From an uncultured Clostridium sp. (GTDB lineage Bacteria > Bacillota > Clostridia > TANB77 > CAG-508), in contig CAMMTN010000003.1 in the NCBI GenBank assembly GCA_946499885.1, forward strand, positions 1 to 64,000: a stretch of 64,000 nt of DNA. The letters run 5' to 3'. This document shows positions 43,981-53,275 of this stretch, in pieces. Made by a program: the position numbers and the translations under genes. The number at the start of each line of letters is the position of its first letter. Position 1 is the first letter of the stretch. The notes under the pieces are model-generated. The model made no database searches and was not told the origin of the DNA. It saw only the letters and a program-made list of their open reading frames with translations.

Positions 43981-44160
43981 TTATCCACAAACATTATTCT
44001 ACTTTTTATTTTATTTTTTTATTTTTTAATCTTTTTTGCGACATTATGTTACATTATTATTAATCTTTTTCAACATATTTCTATCCACATGCATGTGGAT
44101 AATGTGGATAACCCTGTGAATAACTATAAATAGGGGGTTGTATTTTTCAAGTTATCCACA
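43981..44160. promoter_or_regulatory. Cluster of DnaA boxes with AT-rich flank
   Basis: Exact TTATNCACA boxes: 43981-43989 (+), 44094-44102 (-), 44103-44111 (-), 44115-44123 (-, TGTGAATAA) and 44152-44160 (+). A one-mismatch box CTATCCACA is at 44081-44089 (+). An AT-only stretch (about 44000-44030) lies between the first and the rest. This is origin-like in density, although no dnaA gene is near and transcription direction does not change here. Confidence 0.75.
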
Positions 44161-44234
44161 TTATTATTTATAATTTTTTATGAAAACTATTTTTTTGTAT
44201 TATTTTAGCTTTTCTAAAGGTATTATGTAATTTC

Positions 44235-44340
44235 AAAAATGAGCCAATGGGGACGTACACCTTTGGCTAACTTTTATTCATATATTTTACCTAAAAAATG
44301 AGCCAAAGGTGCACTTCAACGTCCCCATTGGCTCATTTTT
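44235..44340. repeat. Interspersed repeat, X-GGGGACG-X' family, paired copy C
   Basis: ATGAGCCAA and TTTGGCTCAT bracket TGGGGACGTTGAAGTGCACC in the right arm; the left arm has the same unit with a 6-nt deletion. The arms are inverted around a 25-nt loop, and the right arm ends at the polC stop, so it likely terminates polC. Confidence 0.8.
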
Positions 44341-47300
44341 TTATCCAAATAAACTCATTTGATTGCTTTGGCTCATTCCTTTTAAGCAACCTACTTTTTC
44401 TAATAATTCTATTACAGATTTACCTATTTTAGAACGTATTTTCATATCATCTATTGACATGAACTTACCATCTTGTTTTGCAGTGTCTATTCCTTCTGCC
44501 GCCACCGTGCCAAGTCCTGGTATGCTATTTAATGGAGGTCTTATTCCATCCTCTTCTACTATAAATTTAGTAGCATGTGATTTGTATAAATCTATTGGTA
44601 GGAAGTTTATTCCTCTTTCATACATTTCTAATACTAATTCTAGTATTGCATACATATTCTTATCCTTTGTAGTTGCGCTGTTTCCTGCTAAATCTATTTC
44701 TTTCATTTTGTTTATTACTTTTTCTTTTCCATAGCACATTATATCACTATCAAATTCATCTGCCCTTATTGTAAAATATGCTGCATAATATGCTTTAGGT
44801 TCGTGTACCTTAAACCATGCTATTCTAAATGCATTTGTTACATAAGCTGCTGCGTGGGCTTTAGGGAACATGTATTTTATTTTTTCACATGATTTTATAT
44901 ACCATTCTGGTACATTGTGTTCTTTCATTATTCCTACAAATTCAGCCCATTTTTCAGGATCTTTTAAAGCTTTTCCTTTACGAACTGTTTCCATTATTTT
45001 AAATGCCTTATTAGGCGGAACTCCCATTTTTATTAAGTATATCATTATATCATCACGGCAACATATTGCTTCATTTAAAGTTACTGTGCCTTCATCTATT
45101 AAGCTTTGTGCGTTTCCCAACCATACATCTGTACCATGTGACAGTCCAGATATACGAATTAATTCATCAAATGTTGTTGGTTTTGTATCTACTAGCATTC
45201 CTCTAACAAATTTTGTCCCAAACTCTGGTATTCCATAACTTCCCACCTTACTCTTTATTTGTTCTGGTGTTACTCCCAAAGCATCTGTTGAGCTAAATAT
45301 TGACATTGTTTCTTTATCATCAAGTGGTACTTTTGTTGGATCTATTCCAGTTATATCAAATAACATTCTTATCATTGTTGGATCATCATGTCCTAATATA
45401 TCTAGCTTTAATAAGTTTTGGTCTATTGAGTGATAGTCAAAATGTGTTGTTATAATATCTGAATTTGGATCATCTGCTGGGTGCTGTACAGGACAGAATT
45501 CATATATTTCTCTTCCTTTTGGTACAACTATAATACCACCAGGGTGTTGCCCTGTTGTTCTTTTTATTCCAGTACATCCTCCCGCTAATCTTAATACCTC
45601 TGCATTATTTACCGGTATTCCTCTTTCTTCATAATATTTTTTTACATATCCAAATGCTGTTTTATCTGCAACTGTTCCAACTGTTCCAGCTTTAAATGTT
45701 GTACCCTTTCCAAATATTACTTCTGTATATCTATGTGCTTTTGCTTGATATTCTCCAGAGAAGTTTAAGTCAATATCTGGCTCTTTATCTCCATTGAATC
45801 CAAGAAAAGTTTCAAATGGTATATCTATTCCGTCTTTTACCATTTTAGTTCCACATTTTGGACAGTCTTTGTCTGGTAAATCAAATCCACAAGCATAGCC
45901 GTAATCTGTAAAATCTGAGTATTTACATTTAGGGCATCTATAATGTGGTGGAAGTGAATTAACTTCTGTAATACCTGTCATATTTGCAACAAATGAAGAT
46001 CCAACAGAACCTCTTGAACCTACTATGTATCCATCTTCATTTGATTTCCACACTAGCTTTTGAGCAATAATATACATAACTGAGAATCCATTTTTTATAA
46101 TTGAGTTTAATTCCTTATCCAATCTTTCTTGAACCAAATCTGGAAGTGGATTTCCATATAATTCATGTGCTTTACTATATGCTATATCTTTTATAGTTTG
46201 TTCACATCCATCTATATGTGGTGGGCATTTTTCTGGAGAAATTGGGCTTATTTTTTCACACATATCTGCTATTTTATTTGTATTTGTTACAACTACCTCA
46301 TAGGCTTTTTCTTCTCCTAGATATTCAAATTCTTTTAGCATTTCCTCTGTTGTTCTTAAATAGAGTGGTGCTTGTTCATCTGCATCTTCATAGCCTTGTC
46401 CTGCCATTAATATACGTCTATATATTTCATCTTGTGGATCCATAAAATGAACATCACATGTTGCCACAACTGGCTTACCCAATCTTTCACCTATTTCTAC
46501 TATTTTTTTGTTTATATCTTCTAATGCCTTTGTATCTGGAACTGTACCATTTTTAACCATAAACATATTGTTTCCAAGTGGTTGAATTTCTAAATAATCA
46601 TAATCTGAAGCTATTGCTTCTATTTCCTCATCTGTTTTTCCAGCAACAATAGCTCTATATAGCTCCCCTGCCTCACAGGCACTTCCTAGTATTAGTCCTT
46701 CTGAATATTTTTTGTATATAGATTTTAATACTCTTGGCTTTTTATAGAAATAGTCCAAATGTGAAAAAGATACAAGTTTATATAGATTTTTTAAACCCAC
46801 ATAATTTTTAGCTAGTATTATCGCATGATAAGTTGGAAGTCTTCTAAAATCTGTATTTCCAGCACATATTTTATCTATATCTTCAATTTTCTTAGCTCCT
46901 TTTTCCTTAAGCATACCAATCATAACATTAAATACTTTTACTGTTGTGTCAACATCATCTAATGCTCTATGTGCTACTTCTACTTTTATGCCTAAATTTT
47001 CAGCAATTATTCCTAATTTATATTTTTTATAATCTGGAAATAATTCTTTAGCTAAGCGTAAAGTATCTAAATATGTATTATCTAATGTATAGCCCAATTC
47101 TTTTGCGTTATATTTTAAAAATCCAATATCAAAGTCTGCATTATGTGCTACTAGTACACTATCTTCTATAAATTCTAGCATTTTAGGAAATATTTTATCT
47201 ATAGTTTCTGCATCTTTAACCATATCATCTGTAATATTAGTTATCTCTACAACTCTTTGAGGTATTGGTTTTTCTGGGTTTACAAAACAAGAAAATTCAT

Positions 47301-48696
47301 CTAGTACTTCTCCATTTTTTATTTTCATAATTCCTATTTCAGTTATTTTTTCTGTTCTAAACGAAAATCCTGTTGTTTCTAAATCTAGTACACAATATGT
47401 TGTATCCAAATCTTGTTCTTTTGGAAATGAAACTACTGGAGTTCTATCTGGTGCTAAATATGCTTCAACACCGTATATTACTTTTATATCTGGATTTTTT
47501 TCGCAAAAATGATGTGCTTCTGGGAAAGCTTGTACTACACCGTGGTCTGTTATTGCAATTGACTTCATTCCCCACTTTGCAGCTCTTTTTAATAAATCTG
47601 TAGCTGATGTCATTCCATCCATCTGGCTCATTTTAGTATGCATATGAAGCTCCACTCTTTTTTCTTTTGCCTCATCTTTTCTAGATTCTTTCTTAAGTCC
47701 AGTGCTTTCAATTATAGTGTTTGCTATAACTCCAAGCTCTTTTGCAAATGGATCAAATTGTGCAGTTCCTTCTAGCTTTATTCCCTTCGCTCCTTTTAAT
47801 TTTCCAATTAATTCTTTTGATTTATCTCCTGGCGAAAATGCTTTACATGTAATAGTACTTGTCCCATCATATAAATCAAACATAACTAATACTTTTCCAC
47901 TTTTTAAATCTCTTGAATCTATGTTTAATATTTCTCCATCTAGCTGAACATTTCCACTATCCACACTTAAATCTATTATTTTTACTAACTGCTCTTTTAA
48001 TTTTAAGCTTCTTCCATAAATAAGAGGAGAATTTTCTTCTTTTTCTTGTGGCACTTCAATTGATATACTAACCTCCTGTGGAGCATTATTATTCGCTTTT
48101 TGCTCTTTTGTGGAATCTGTTTTTTGACTTTCTTTAGCAGTTTCTTGTTCTTCTAATTTTGCATGTATTATAGCTTCTTTCTCTAATTGTAATGCATGCT
48201 CCATATATAACTTTGTAGCATCTGCAGATATATTTTCAACAAATTTTATACTATATTTTAGTCCATAAATATCTTCTATTATTTGAGATATTATTTTGTC
48301 AAAGCCTTTTGCTTCTAAAACCATTTTTCCCTTCATTACCATATTTATAATAATAGTGCTATTTTCTATTTGAATAGTACTATTTTTTAAAAACGCTTTA
48401 CTTAAAGGGTGCTTATGAGCCATGTAGCATATAATTAAATTCCATTCTTTTTCAATATCTACTTCTATTTTTTTAGTATATTCAATTTTTACATTTATTT
48501 CAAATATATTAAATCTCTTTTTTAAATATTGTTCAAAACTATATATGTCTTCTATCTTTATAAAATCTTCTGCAATAATAACTAATTCTAATTTATTTGT
48601 TTTTTTAAACAAATTTATAGATTTAATTTTTCCTGCATTTAAAGAAAAACTATTAGAATCATAGTCTCTAAAAATTTCTTTAATTGTCTTTTCCAT
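44341..48696 (-). CDS. polC: DNA polymerase III alpha subunit, PolC type
   Basis: 1451 residues, the full Gram-positive length. Order of domains: N-terminal region (1-200), an OB-fold with VQLDGEILNIDSRDLKSGKV, PHP domain beginning ELHMHTKMSQMDGMTSATDL (about 355), inserted DEDD exonuclease YCVLDLETTGFSFRTEK with VAHNADFDIGF and HRALDDVDTT, the rest of PHP, palm with PDIDLNFSGE, zinc-binding HYRCPKCKYSDF...CPKCGTKM, and helix-hairpin-helix near the C-terminus. It is the leading-strand replicase with proofreading. It ends in MSQSNQMSLFG, a clamp-binding motif. The gene starts 28 bp after the papain-fold-like unknown. Confidence 0.98.
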   Translation of the reverse strand: MEKTIKEIFRDYDSNSFSLNAGKIKSINLFKKTNKLELVIIAEDFIKIEDIYSFEQYLKKRFNIFEINVKIEYTKKIEVDIEKEWNLIICYMAHKHPLSKAFLKNSTIQIENSTIIINMVMKGKMVLEAKGFDKIISQIIEDIYGLKYSIKFVENISADATKLYMEHALQLEKEAIIHAKLEEQETAKESQKTDSTKEQKANNNAPQEVSISIEVPQEKEENSPLIYGRSLKLKEQLVKIIDLSVDSGNVQLDGEILNIDSRDLKSGKVLVMFDLYDGTSTITCKAFSPGDKSKELIGKLKGAKGIKLEGTAQFDPFAKELGVIANTIIESTGLKKESRKDEAKEKRVELHMHTKMSQMDGMTSATDLLKRAAKWGMKSIAITDHGVVQAFPEAHHFCEKNPDIKVIYGVEAYLAPDRTPVVSFPKEQDLDTTYCVLDLETTGFSFRTEKITEIGIMKIKNGEVLDEFSCFVNPEKPIPQRVVEITNITDDMVKDAETIDKIFPKMLEFIEDSVLVAHNADFDIGFLKYNAKELGYTLDNTYLDTLRLAKELFPDYKKYKLGIIAENLGIKVEVAHRALDDVDTTVKVFNVMIGMLKEKGAKKIEDIDKICAGNTDFRRLPTYHAIILAKNYVGLKNLYKLVSFSHLDYFYKKPRVLKSIYKKYSEGLILGSACEAGELYRAIVAGKTDEEIEAIASDYDYLEIQPLGNNMFMVKNGTVPDTKALEDINKKIVEIGERLGKPVVATCDVHFMDPQDEIYRRILMAGQGYEDADEQAPLYLRTTEEMLKEFEYLGEEKAYEVVVTNTNKIADMCEKISPISPEKCPPHIDGCEQTIKDIAYSKAHELYGNPLPDLVQERLDKELNSIIKNGFSVMYIIAQKLVWKSNEDGYIVGSRGSVGSSFVANMTGITEVNSLPPHYRCPKCKYSDFTDYGYACGFDLPDKDCPKCGTKMVKDGIDIPFETFLGFNGDKEPDIDLNFSGEYQAKAHRYTEVIFGKGTTFKAGTVGTVADKTAFGYVKKYYEERGIPVNNAEVLRLAGGCTGIKRTTGQHPGGIIVVPKGREIYEFCPVQHPADDPNSDIITTHFDYHSIDQNLLKLDILGHDDPTMIRMLFDITGIDPTKVPLDDKETMSIFSSTDALGVTPEQIKSKVGSYGIPEFGTKFVRGMLVDTKPTTFDELIRISGLSHGTDVWLGNAQSLIDEGTVTLNEAICCRDDIMIYLIKMGVPPNKAFKIMETVRKGKALKDPEKWAEFVGIMKEHNVPEWYIKSCEKIKYMFPKAHAAAYVTNAFRIAWFKVHEPKAYYAAYFTIRADEFDSDIMCYGKEKVINKMKEIDLAGNSATTKDKNMYAILELVLEMYERGINFLPIDLYKSHATKFIVEEDGIRPPLNSIPGLGTVAAEGIDTAKQDGKFMSIDDMKIRSKIGKSVIELLEKVGCLKGMSQSNQMSLFG

Positions 48697-48723
48697 TAGT
48701 TTTGCCCCCGTTTTTACTCTATG

Positions 48724-49989
48724 TTATTTTGTAATATCTTCAGATGTTTTCATGCCCTCATCTCTGTATTGACTTATATTGATAAGTTTACCATTAATTA
48801 TAACTGGTTTTGCTCCTCTTGAAATATTATCAACATATTCTCTCTTATCTGCTCTTACTTCTACTATTGATTCATTATTAGCTTCAAATCCATCTGCCAC
48901 TATATCTCCTTCTTTATTAGCAACCACTATATCTCCTTCACTTGTTTTCTTTAAAAAGTATTTTTGATTGTGATATGAAAAAGTATTTTGCCTATTTCTA
49001 ATCGCTTGTCCAAAACAGCCTTCAAAATCAAGTCCAGCAATATTATCATGATTTATTTTATAATCATATCCAAACATTTTATGTTCTTTCTTCACAGCAA
49101 ATAGTGCTTCTTTAGCATCTTGCAGACTTTCACTCCATCCATTAAAAATTCTAGGTTCTCCATTACCATCTTTTTCTCTTACTGTTCCATCACTATCTAC
49201 TCTAATAAAATGATGTCCTGTATTTTTACCTTCTGGAGCTCTATATATTACTAAATATTCATCTTCCTGCAATTTAGTATCTCCTAAAAGTCTAACGAAT
49301 GGAAATCTCTCTAATAAAGTAGAAATACTTTGGTTTATATTACTTTGATATGTTGGAAAAACGCATTGATCAATTTTTAACGCATATCCCCCACAATTAA
49401 TTCTATCTTTAAAAAGGTATAAGGCACTTTTTTCAATAGCATCTTCCAAGCTTTTTTGTATTTCTTCTCCATAAGGATGTTCTGAAAATAATTGCATATA
49501 ATGATTAATTGTAGGCATATATCTGCTTGTATGAGGCATTCTATTATTCATAATATCTATAAATGCTTCTAATGAATCTTCTCCAAATTCTTCTATAATT
49601 GTTTTTCTTAATAATATATCCACTATTGCATATTTTCTACCAACCTCAAATTCGTGGATTCCTCTCCAGGTTTTAGTAAGTTCTACCAAAGATATATATG
49701 CCAATTCTTCTTGTGAAAAAGTATAGTCTTTATATCTTTCTAAAAGTTTTTTATCTGTTAGCTTATCTTTAAATTCTTTAAGCATATCTAAAATTCTATT
49801 TTCTTCGTATTTTTTTGCAAAATATTCATATAAGATTTCTTCAAATTCTTGATAAACATGCTCAGTAGTTGAAGAAACAAAATCTTTACTAAAAATTTCT
49901 TTCCACGTATTAGTAGCATATCTTAAATCTTTAATTATTGATTCTTTTACTACGTCTTTTAATTCATTTTCAAAATATAAGTCATCCAT
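48724..49989 (-). CDS. Unknown protein with papain/NlpC-like Cys-His motifs
   Basis: 421 residues, no signal peptide or membrane helix. The N-terminal 190 residues are helical. A candidate catalytic cysteine lies in RINCGGYALKIDQCV (about residue 198), and a candidate histidine in NTGHHFIRVDSDGTVREKDG (about 263). This Cys...His-(x)-D spacing with the 'HF.RVDSDG' strand is seen in NlpC/P60- and transglutaminase-like folds. A C-terminal beta-rich part with repeated GDIV strands follows. It occupies the place of ispG between rseP and polC in related genomes. No family recognised; activity is inference. Confidence 0.55.
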   Translation of the reverse strand: MDDLYFENELKDVVKESIIKDLRYATNTWKEIFSKDFVSSTTEHVYQEFEEILYEYFAKKYEENRILDMLKEFKDKLTDKKLLERYKDYTFSQEELAYISLVELTKTWRGIHEFEVGRKYAIVDILLRKTIIEEFGEDSLEAFIDIMNNRMPHTSRYMPTINHYMQLFSEHPYGEEIQKSLEDAIEKSALYLFKDRINCGGYALKIDQCVFPTYQSNINQSISTLLERFPFVRLLGDTKLQEDEYLVIYRAPEGKNTGHHFIRVDSDGTVREKDGNGEPRIFNGWSESLQDAKEALFAVKKEHKMFGYDYKINHDNIAGLDFEGCFGQAIRNRQNTFSYHNQKYFLKKTSEGDIVVANKEGDIVADGFEANNESIVEVRADKREYVDNISRGAKPVIINGKLINISQYRDEGMKTSEDITK

Positions 49990-50021
49990 ACTTTTTCCCT
50001 TATTATTTTTATATTTAAAAA

Positions 50022-50763
50022 TTAATGCAATAATCTTCCTACATCATTAAAAGCTACATATATAGATAAAGTAATTAGTGCTAAAAAGCCAATTAATTGA
50101 AGTTTTAGTTCAAATTTTTCTTTTAAAGGTTTTCTTCTAATTGCCTCTATAATATAAATTAAGATTTTCCCTCCATCAAGTGGCGGAAATGGAAGTAAAT
50201 TTGTTACTCCAAGTGACATTGATATAAGTGCCATTATATAGAAGAAATCTATCAAATTGCTTGTTTCTGCTACAACTTCCGAAATTCCTATTGGTCCCAT
50301 TAAATCATTTACAGAAACTCCACCTGTAAATATAAGTTTTATACTTTCCCACATTGATAAAATAAAATATCCTGTAGAATTTATTGCTGTTCCAATATCT
50401 TTAGAAACAATTGCAACTAATATAATATATAAAATTATTGCAAAAACAATATTAACTAATCCACCAGCTGCAACAATTGCTATTCTTTTAGGAATACTTG
50501 CTTTGCTAAAAGAACCTTCATCTTCTGAACGTTCCTCTTCTCCTAACATATTTACAAAACCACCGAAGTGGTATTAGTCTAATTGCATACTTGGTATTTT
50601 TAGTTTCTCTTTTCCAAATTAAAGGTCCAAAACCTATAGCAAATTCATTCACTTTAATTTTGCACAAACGAGCAACTAAAAAGTGCCCTGTTTCATGAAT
50701 TAAAATTAAAAATCCAAGTATTATAATTATCTTTAAAGCTGTCAAAATAAATCCCATAATCAT
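50022..50763 (-). pseudogene. rseP: Site-2 metalloprotease RseP/RasP, frameshifted and lacking PDZ
   Basis: Two frames: 50518-50763 holds LILIHETGHFLVARL (zinc motif H23-E-T-G-H27) and 50022-50564 the rest, with NLLPFPPLDGGKILIY (third zinc ligand). They join if the C of an in-frame CGG codon (50563-50565) is skipped: ...RLIPL-GGFVNMLGEEER, exactly the family sequence. The repaired protein has about 246 residues and lacks the PDZ domain that usually follows the second helix. RseP cleaves membrane-spanning anti-sigma factors and remnant signal peptides. Either assembly error, real mutation, or +1 recoding. Confidence 0.8.
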
Positions 50764-50804
50764 ATTCCTTCTAAAATATTTAATTTATATTATTCTTGCA
50801 CACA

Positions 50805-50900
50805 TTAGTTCCATATAGTAACTCAAACTTTTCTTTCGAATATTTAGAGAAAGAAAATGTTTGAGTTGGAAGTAAGATAGAACTGAAATCAAATGTTCTA
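50805..50900 (+). repeat. Structured repeat R, copy 2
   Basis: Outer stem AACTCAAAC (50820-50828) with GTTTGAGTT (50859-50867). Inner stem TTTTCTTTC with GAAAGAAAA around GAATATTTAGA, then AAGATAGAACTGAAATC. It fills the rseP-cdsA spacer, where dxr is found in related genomes. Confidence 0.75.
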
Positions 50901-50913
50901 ATAATTTTAATAA

Positions 50914-51721
50914 TTAAAGTATGCTAAGCAAAAAATATGCAAATGGCAAAATAAATATTACACTATCTATTCTATCTAATATTCCACCATGTCCTGGTAT
51001 TAAATTACTGTAATCTTTAATTTCACAATATCTTTTCACACTCGATGCTGCCAAATCTCCTATTTGGCTTATTACGCTTAAAAATATTGATATACCTAAT
51101 ATATAAGTATAACTTATTTCCAAATTCCAAAAATTGTTACATATAACCGTGTAAATCAAACAAAAAAGTATAGAACCTACTATTCCACCTAAACAACCTT
51201 CTACTGTTTTTTTTGGACTAACCTCTGTAAACTTGTGTTTTCCAAAATTTTTTCCTATTAAGTAAGCAAGTGTATCTGTTCCCCATGCTGCAAAAAATAC
51301 ATACCAAATTAAGATTTTTCCATTTTCCATACTATCTCTAATTAACGGTGCAAACATAATAAAAAATACTATATAACATACTCCAAATAAAGATATAGCA
51401 ATATCTTTAATATTCCTTTTCATATTTGTAACCACTATCTGTGTAAACAATACTAATATATTTGCCAATATTATCAAAGTTATACTTGGTAAAACATATG
51501 CATTTGGAATAAAATGTATAAAACAAATTAAACCTGCTGAAACATATCCGTATCCATTGAATAGGATTCGCCTTATTTTTAAAAGCTTTGTAAAATTCAT
51601 GTAAACTCATTATTGCAATTATACTTATGAAAACATCTACTAAATATTTATTTCCAAATACTATTATAATTGCAAATATTGGAAATAATATCATTCCTGA
51701 TAAAAATCTTTTAATATTCAT
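50914..51721 (-). pseudogene. cdsA: Phosphatidate cytidylyltransferase, frameshifted
   Basis: Frame 1 (51407-51721) gives MNIKRFLSGMILFPIFAIII through NPIQWI. Skipping the C of the in-frame CGG at 51548-51550 continues with GYVSAGLICFIHFIP to the end at 50914. The repaired protein has 268 residues, normal for the family, with several helices and the signature SSVKRYCEIKDYSNLIPGHG then GILDRIDS. It makes CDP-diacylglycerol, needed for all phospholipid head groups, so loss should be lethal. The situation parallels rseP next door. It lies 23 bp after uppS. Confidence 0.85.
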
Positions 51722-51744
51722 CTTATTAGTCCTTTCAAGCTTAA

Positions 51745-52467
51745 TTATTTTCCTCCAAACTTTCTGTTTCTTTTTTCAAATATTTCTATAGCGTCTAGTA
51801 AATCTTTCTTTGAAAAATCTGGCCAATATTTATCTATGAATAATAATTCGGTATATGCTAATTGCCAAAGTAGAAAATTGCTAATCCTTAATTCTCCTCC
51901 TGGCCTTATAATCAAATCTGGATCTGGTTCACCTTTTGTATATAAGTTGTCTGTAATTAGTTGTTCATTAATATCTTCAATATTTATTTCATTATTTATG
52001 ACTTTTTTTGATATATTTATTACAGCCCTTGTAATTTCATCTCGTCCACCATAATTAAAAGCTATATTTAAAGTAAGTCCTGTATTATCTTTAGAATTTT
52101 CCATAATTTTATAAATACTATTTCTTAAGCCTTCATCTAAACCGTCAATATTTCCCAATAGTCTTATTCTAATATTACGCAAACTATCTTTATTTAAGAA
52201 CTTTTCAATATAAGTTTTTAGTAAAACCATTAAAGCCCCTACTTCTTCTTTAGTTCTTTTCCAATTTTCTGTTGAAAATGCATATACAGTTAAATATTTA
52301 AGCCCTATTTCATTAGCAAAAGAAGCAATTCTCTCTAATGTCTCAGCTCCAGCCTTATGCCCAAGCTTTTGATCTAATCCTTTTTCTCTAGCCCATCTTC
52401 TATTCCCATCCATTATTATTGCAATATGCTTTGGCATTAATTCTTCATTTATATCTTTTATATCCAT
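51745..52467 (-). CDS. uppS: Undecaprenyl diphosphate synthase (cis-prenyltransferase)
   Basis: 240 residues. HIAIIMDGNRRWAREKGLDQ carries the catalytic aspartate and arginine; LTVYAFSTENWKRTKEEV and PDLIIRPGGELRISNFLLWQ complete the set, with YTELLFIDKYWPDF near the end. It condenses isopentenyl diphosphate units into the C55 carrier lipid for wall and glycan synthesis. It lies between frr and cdsA in the usual order, with repeat R inserted upstream. Confidence 0.97.
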   Translation of the reverse strand: MDIKDINEELMPKHIAIIMDGNRRWAREKGLDQKLGHKAGAETLERIASFANEIGLKYLTVYAFSTENWKRTKEEVGALMVLLKTYIEKFLNKDSLRNIRIRLLGNIDGLDEGLRNSIYKIMENSKDNTGLTLNIAFNYGGRDEITRAVINISKKVINNEINIEDINEQLITDNLYTKGEPDPDLIIRPGGELRISNFLLWQLAYTELLFIDKYWPDFSKKDLLDAIEIFEKRNRKFGGK

Positions 52468-52539
52468 CTACTCATTCTCCTATTATTCTTATAATCATTG
52501 CATATTAGTCGCACGCGGGCGACATTTTTTAGTAAATTA

Positions 52540-52640
52540 GCACTTATTAGTCCCAAGTAGCAATAGCACTTTTCTTCCGAATGCTTGGAGGAAGAAAACA
52601 TCCTATTGCTAGCAAGATGGAACAGAGATTTAAAACAAGT
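52540..52640 (+). repeat. Structured repeat R, copy 3
   Basis: TTAGCACTTATTAGTCCCAA, outer stem GCAATAG (52560-52566) with CTATTGC (52603-52609), inner stem TTTTCTTCC with GGAAGAAAA around GAATGCTTGGA, then AAGATGGAACAGAGATTTA and AAACAAG. The T-A to C-G change in the inner stem is compensated on both sides. It fills the uppS-frr spacer. Confidence 0.8.
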
Positions 52641-52643
52641 AAT

Positions 52644-53192
52644 CTATATACTCATTACTTCTTTTTCTTTTTTATCTAATATTTTATCAATTTCCTCTAC
52701 ATATTTATCTGTTAGTTTTTGTATTTTTTCTTCCGCTACCTTTAAATCATCTTCTGAAATTTCAGCTTTTTTTTGCATTGTTTTTACTTCATCAATAGCA
52801 TCACGTCTAATACTTCTAATAGCAACTTTGGCTTCCTCTGCCATTTTTTTAATATCTTTTACTATTTCTTTTCTTCTTTCTTCATTTAATTCAGGAAAAT
52901 TAAGTCTTATTACTTTACCATCATTGTTTGGATTTATTCCAATGTCAGATTTTAATATTTCTTTTTCTATTTCTTTTAAAACACTTGCATCCCAAGGTTG
53001 AATAACTATCATTCTAGCTTCTGGAACTGAAATACTTGCTACTTGATTTATTGGTGTTGGAGTTCCATAATAGTCTATCATAATTTTATTTAATATTGCT
53101 GGATTTGCTCTTCCAGCTCTAATTTCTGATAAATTTCCTTCAAATACACTTATTGTTTTTGTCATCTTCTCTTCAAATTTACTATAATCCAT
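52644..53192 (-). CDS. frr: Ribosome recycling factor
   Basis: 182 residues, mostly helical. [20 protein letters not shown] and [20 protein letters not shown] are the family core, with [17 protein letters not shown] and [20 protein letters not shown] following. It releases ribosomes from mRNA after termination, with EF-G. Order pyrH-frr-uppS-cdsA is standard. Confidence 0.97.
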   Translation of the reverse strand: MDYSKFEEKMTKTISVFEGNLSEIRAGRANPAILNKIMIDYYGTPTPINQVASISVPEARMIVIQPWDASVLKEIEKEILKSDIGINPNNDGKVIRLNFPELNEERRKEIVKDIKKMAEEAKVAIRSIRRDAIDEVKTMQKKAEISEDDLKVAEEKIQKLTDKYVEEIDKILDKKEKEVMSI

Positions 53193-53275
53193 AATTTTAT
53201 TCGTACAAGTTTTTACCTGTACTCTCCTTTCTTTTTTTATTTTCTATTAAATATAAACTGATTTTTTAAAATTTT

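Noticed and set aside
43981..44160. Calling the DnaA-box cluster the chromosomal oriC outright
   Set aside because: dnaA and dnaN are absent and gene direction does not change on either side, so I kept it as a DnaA-box cluster of open function.
43898..44234. Glycine T-box leader upstream of glyS
   Set aside because: I found no T-box core sequence or terminator/antiterminator pair; the stretch is explained better by DnaA boxes.
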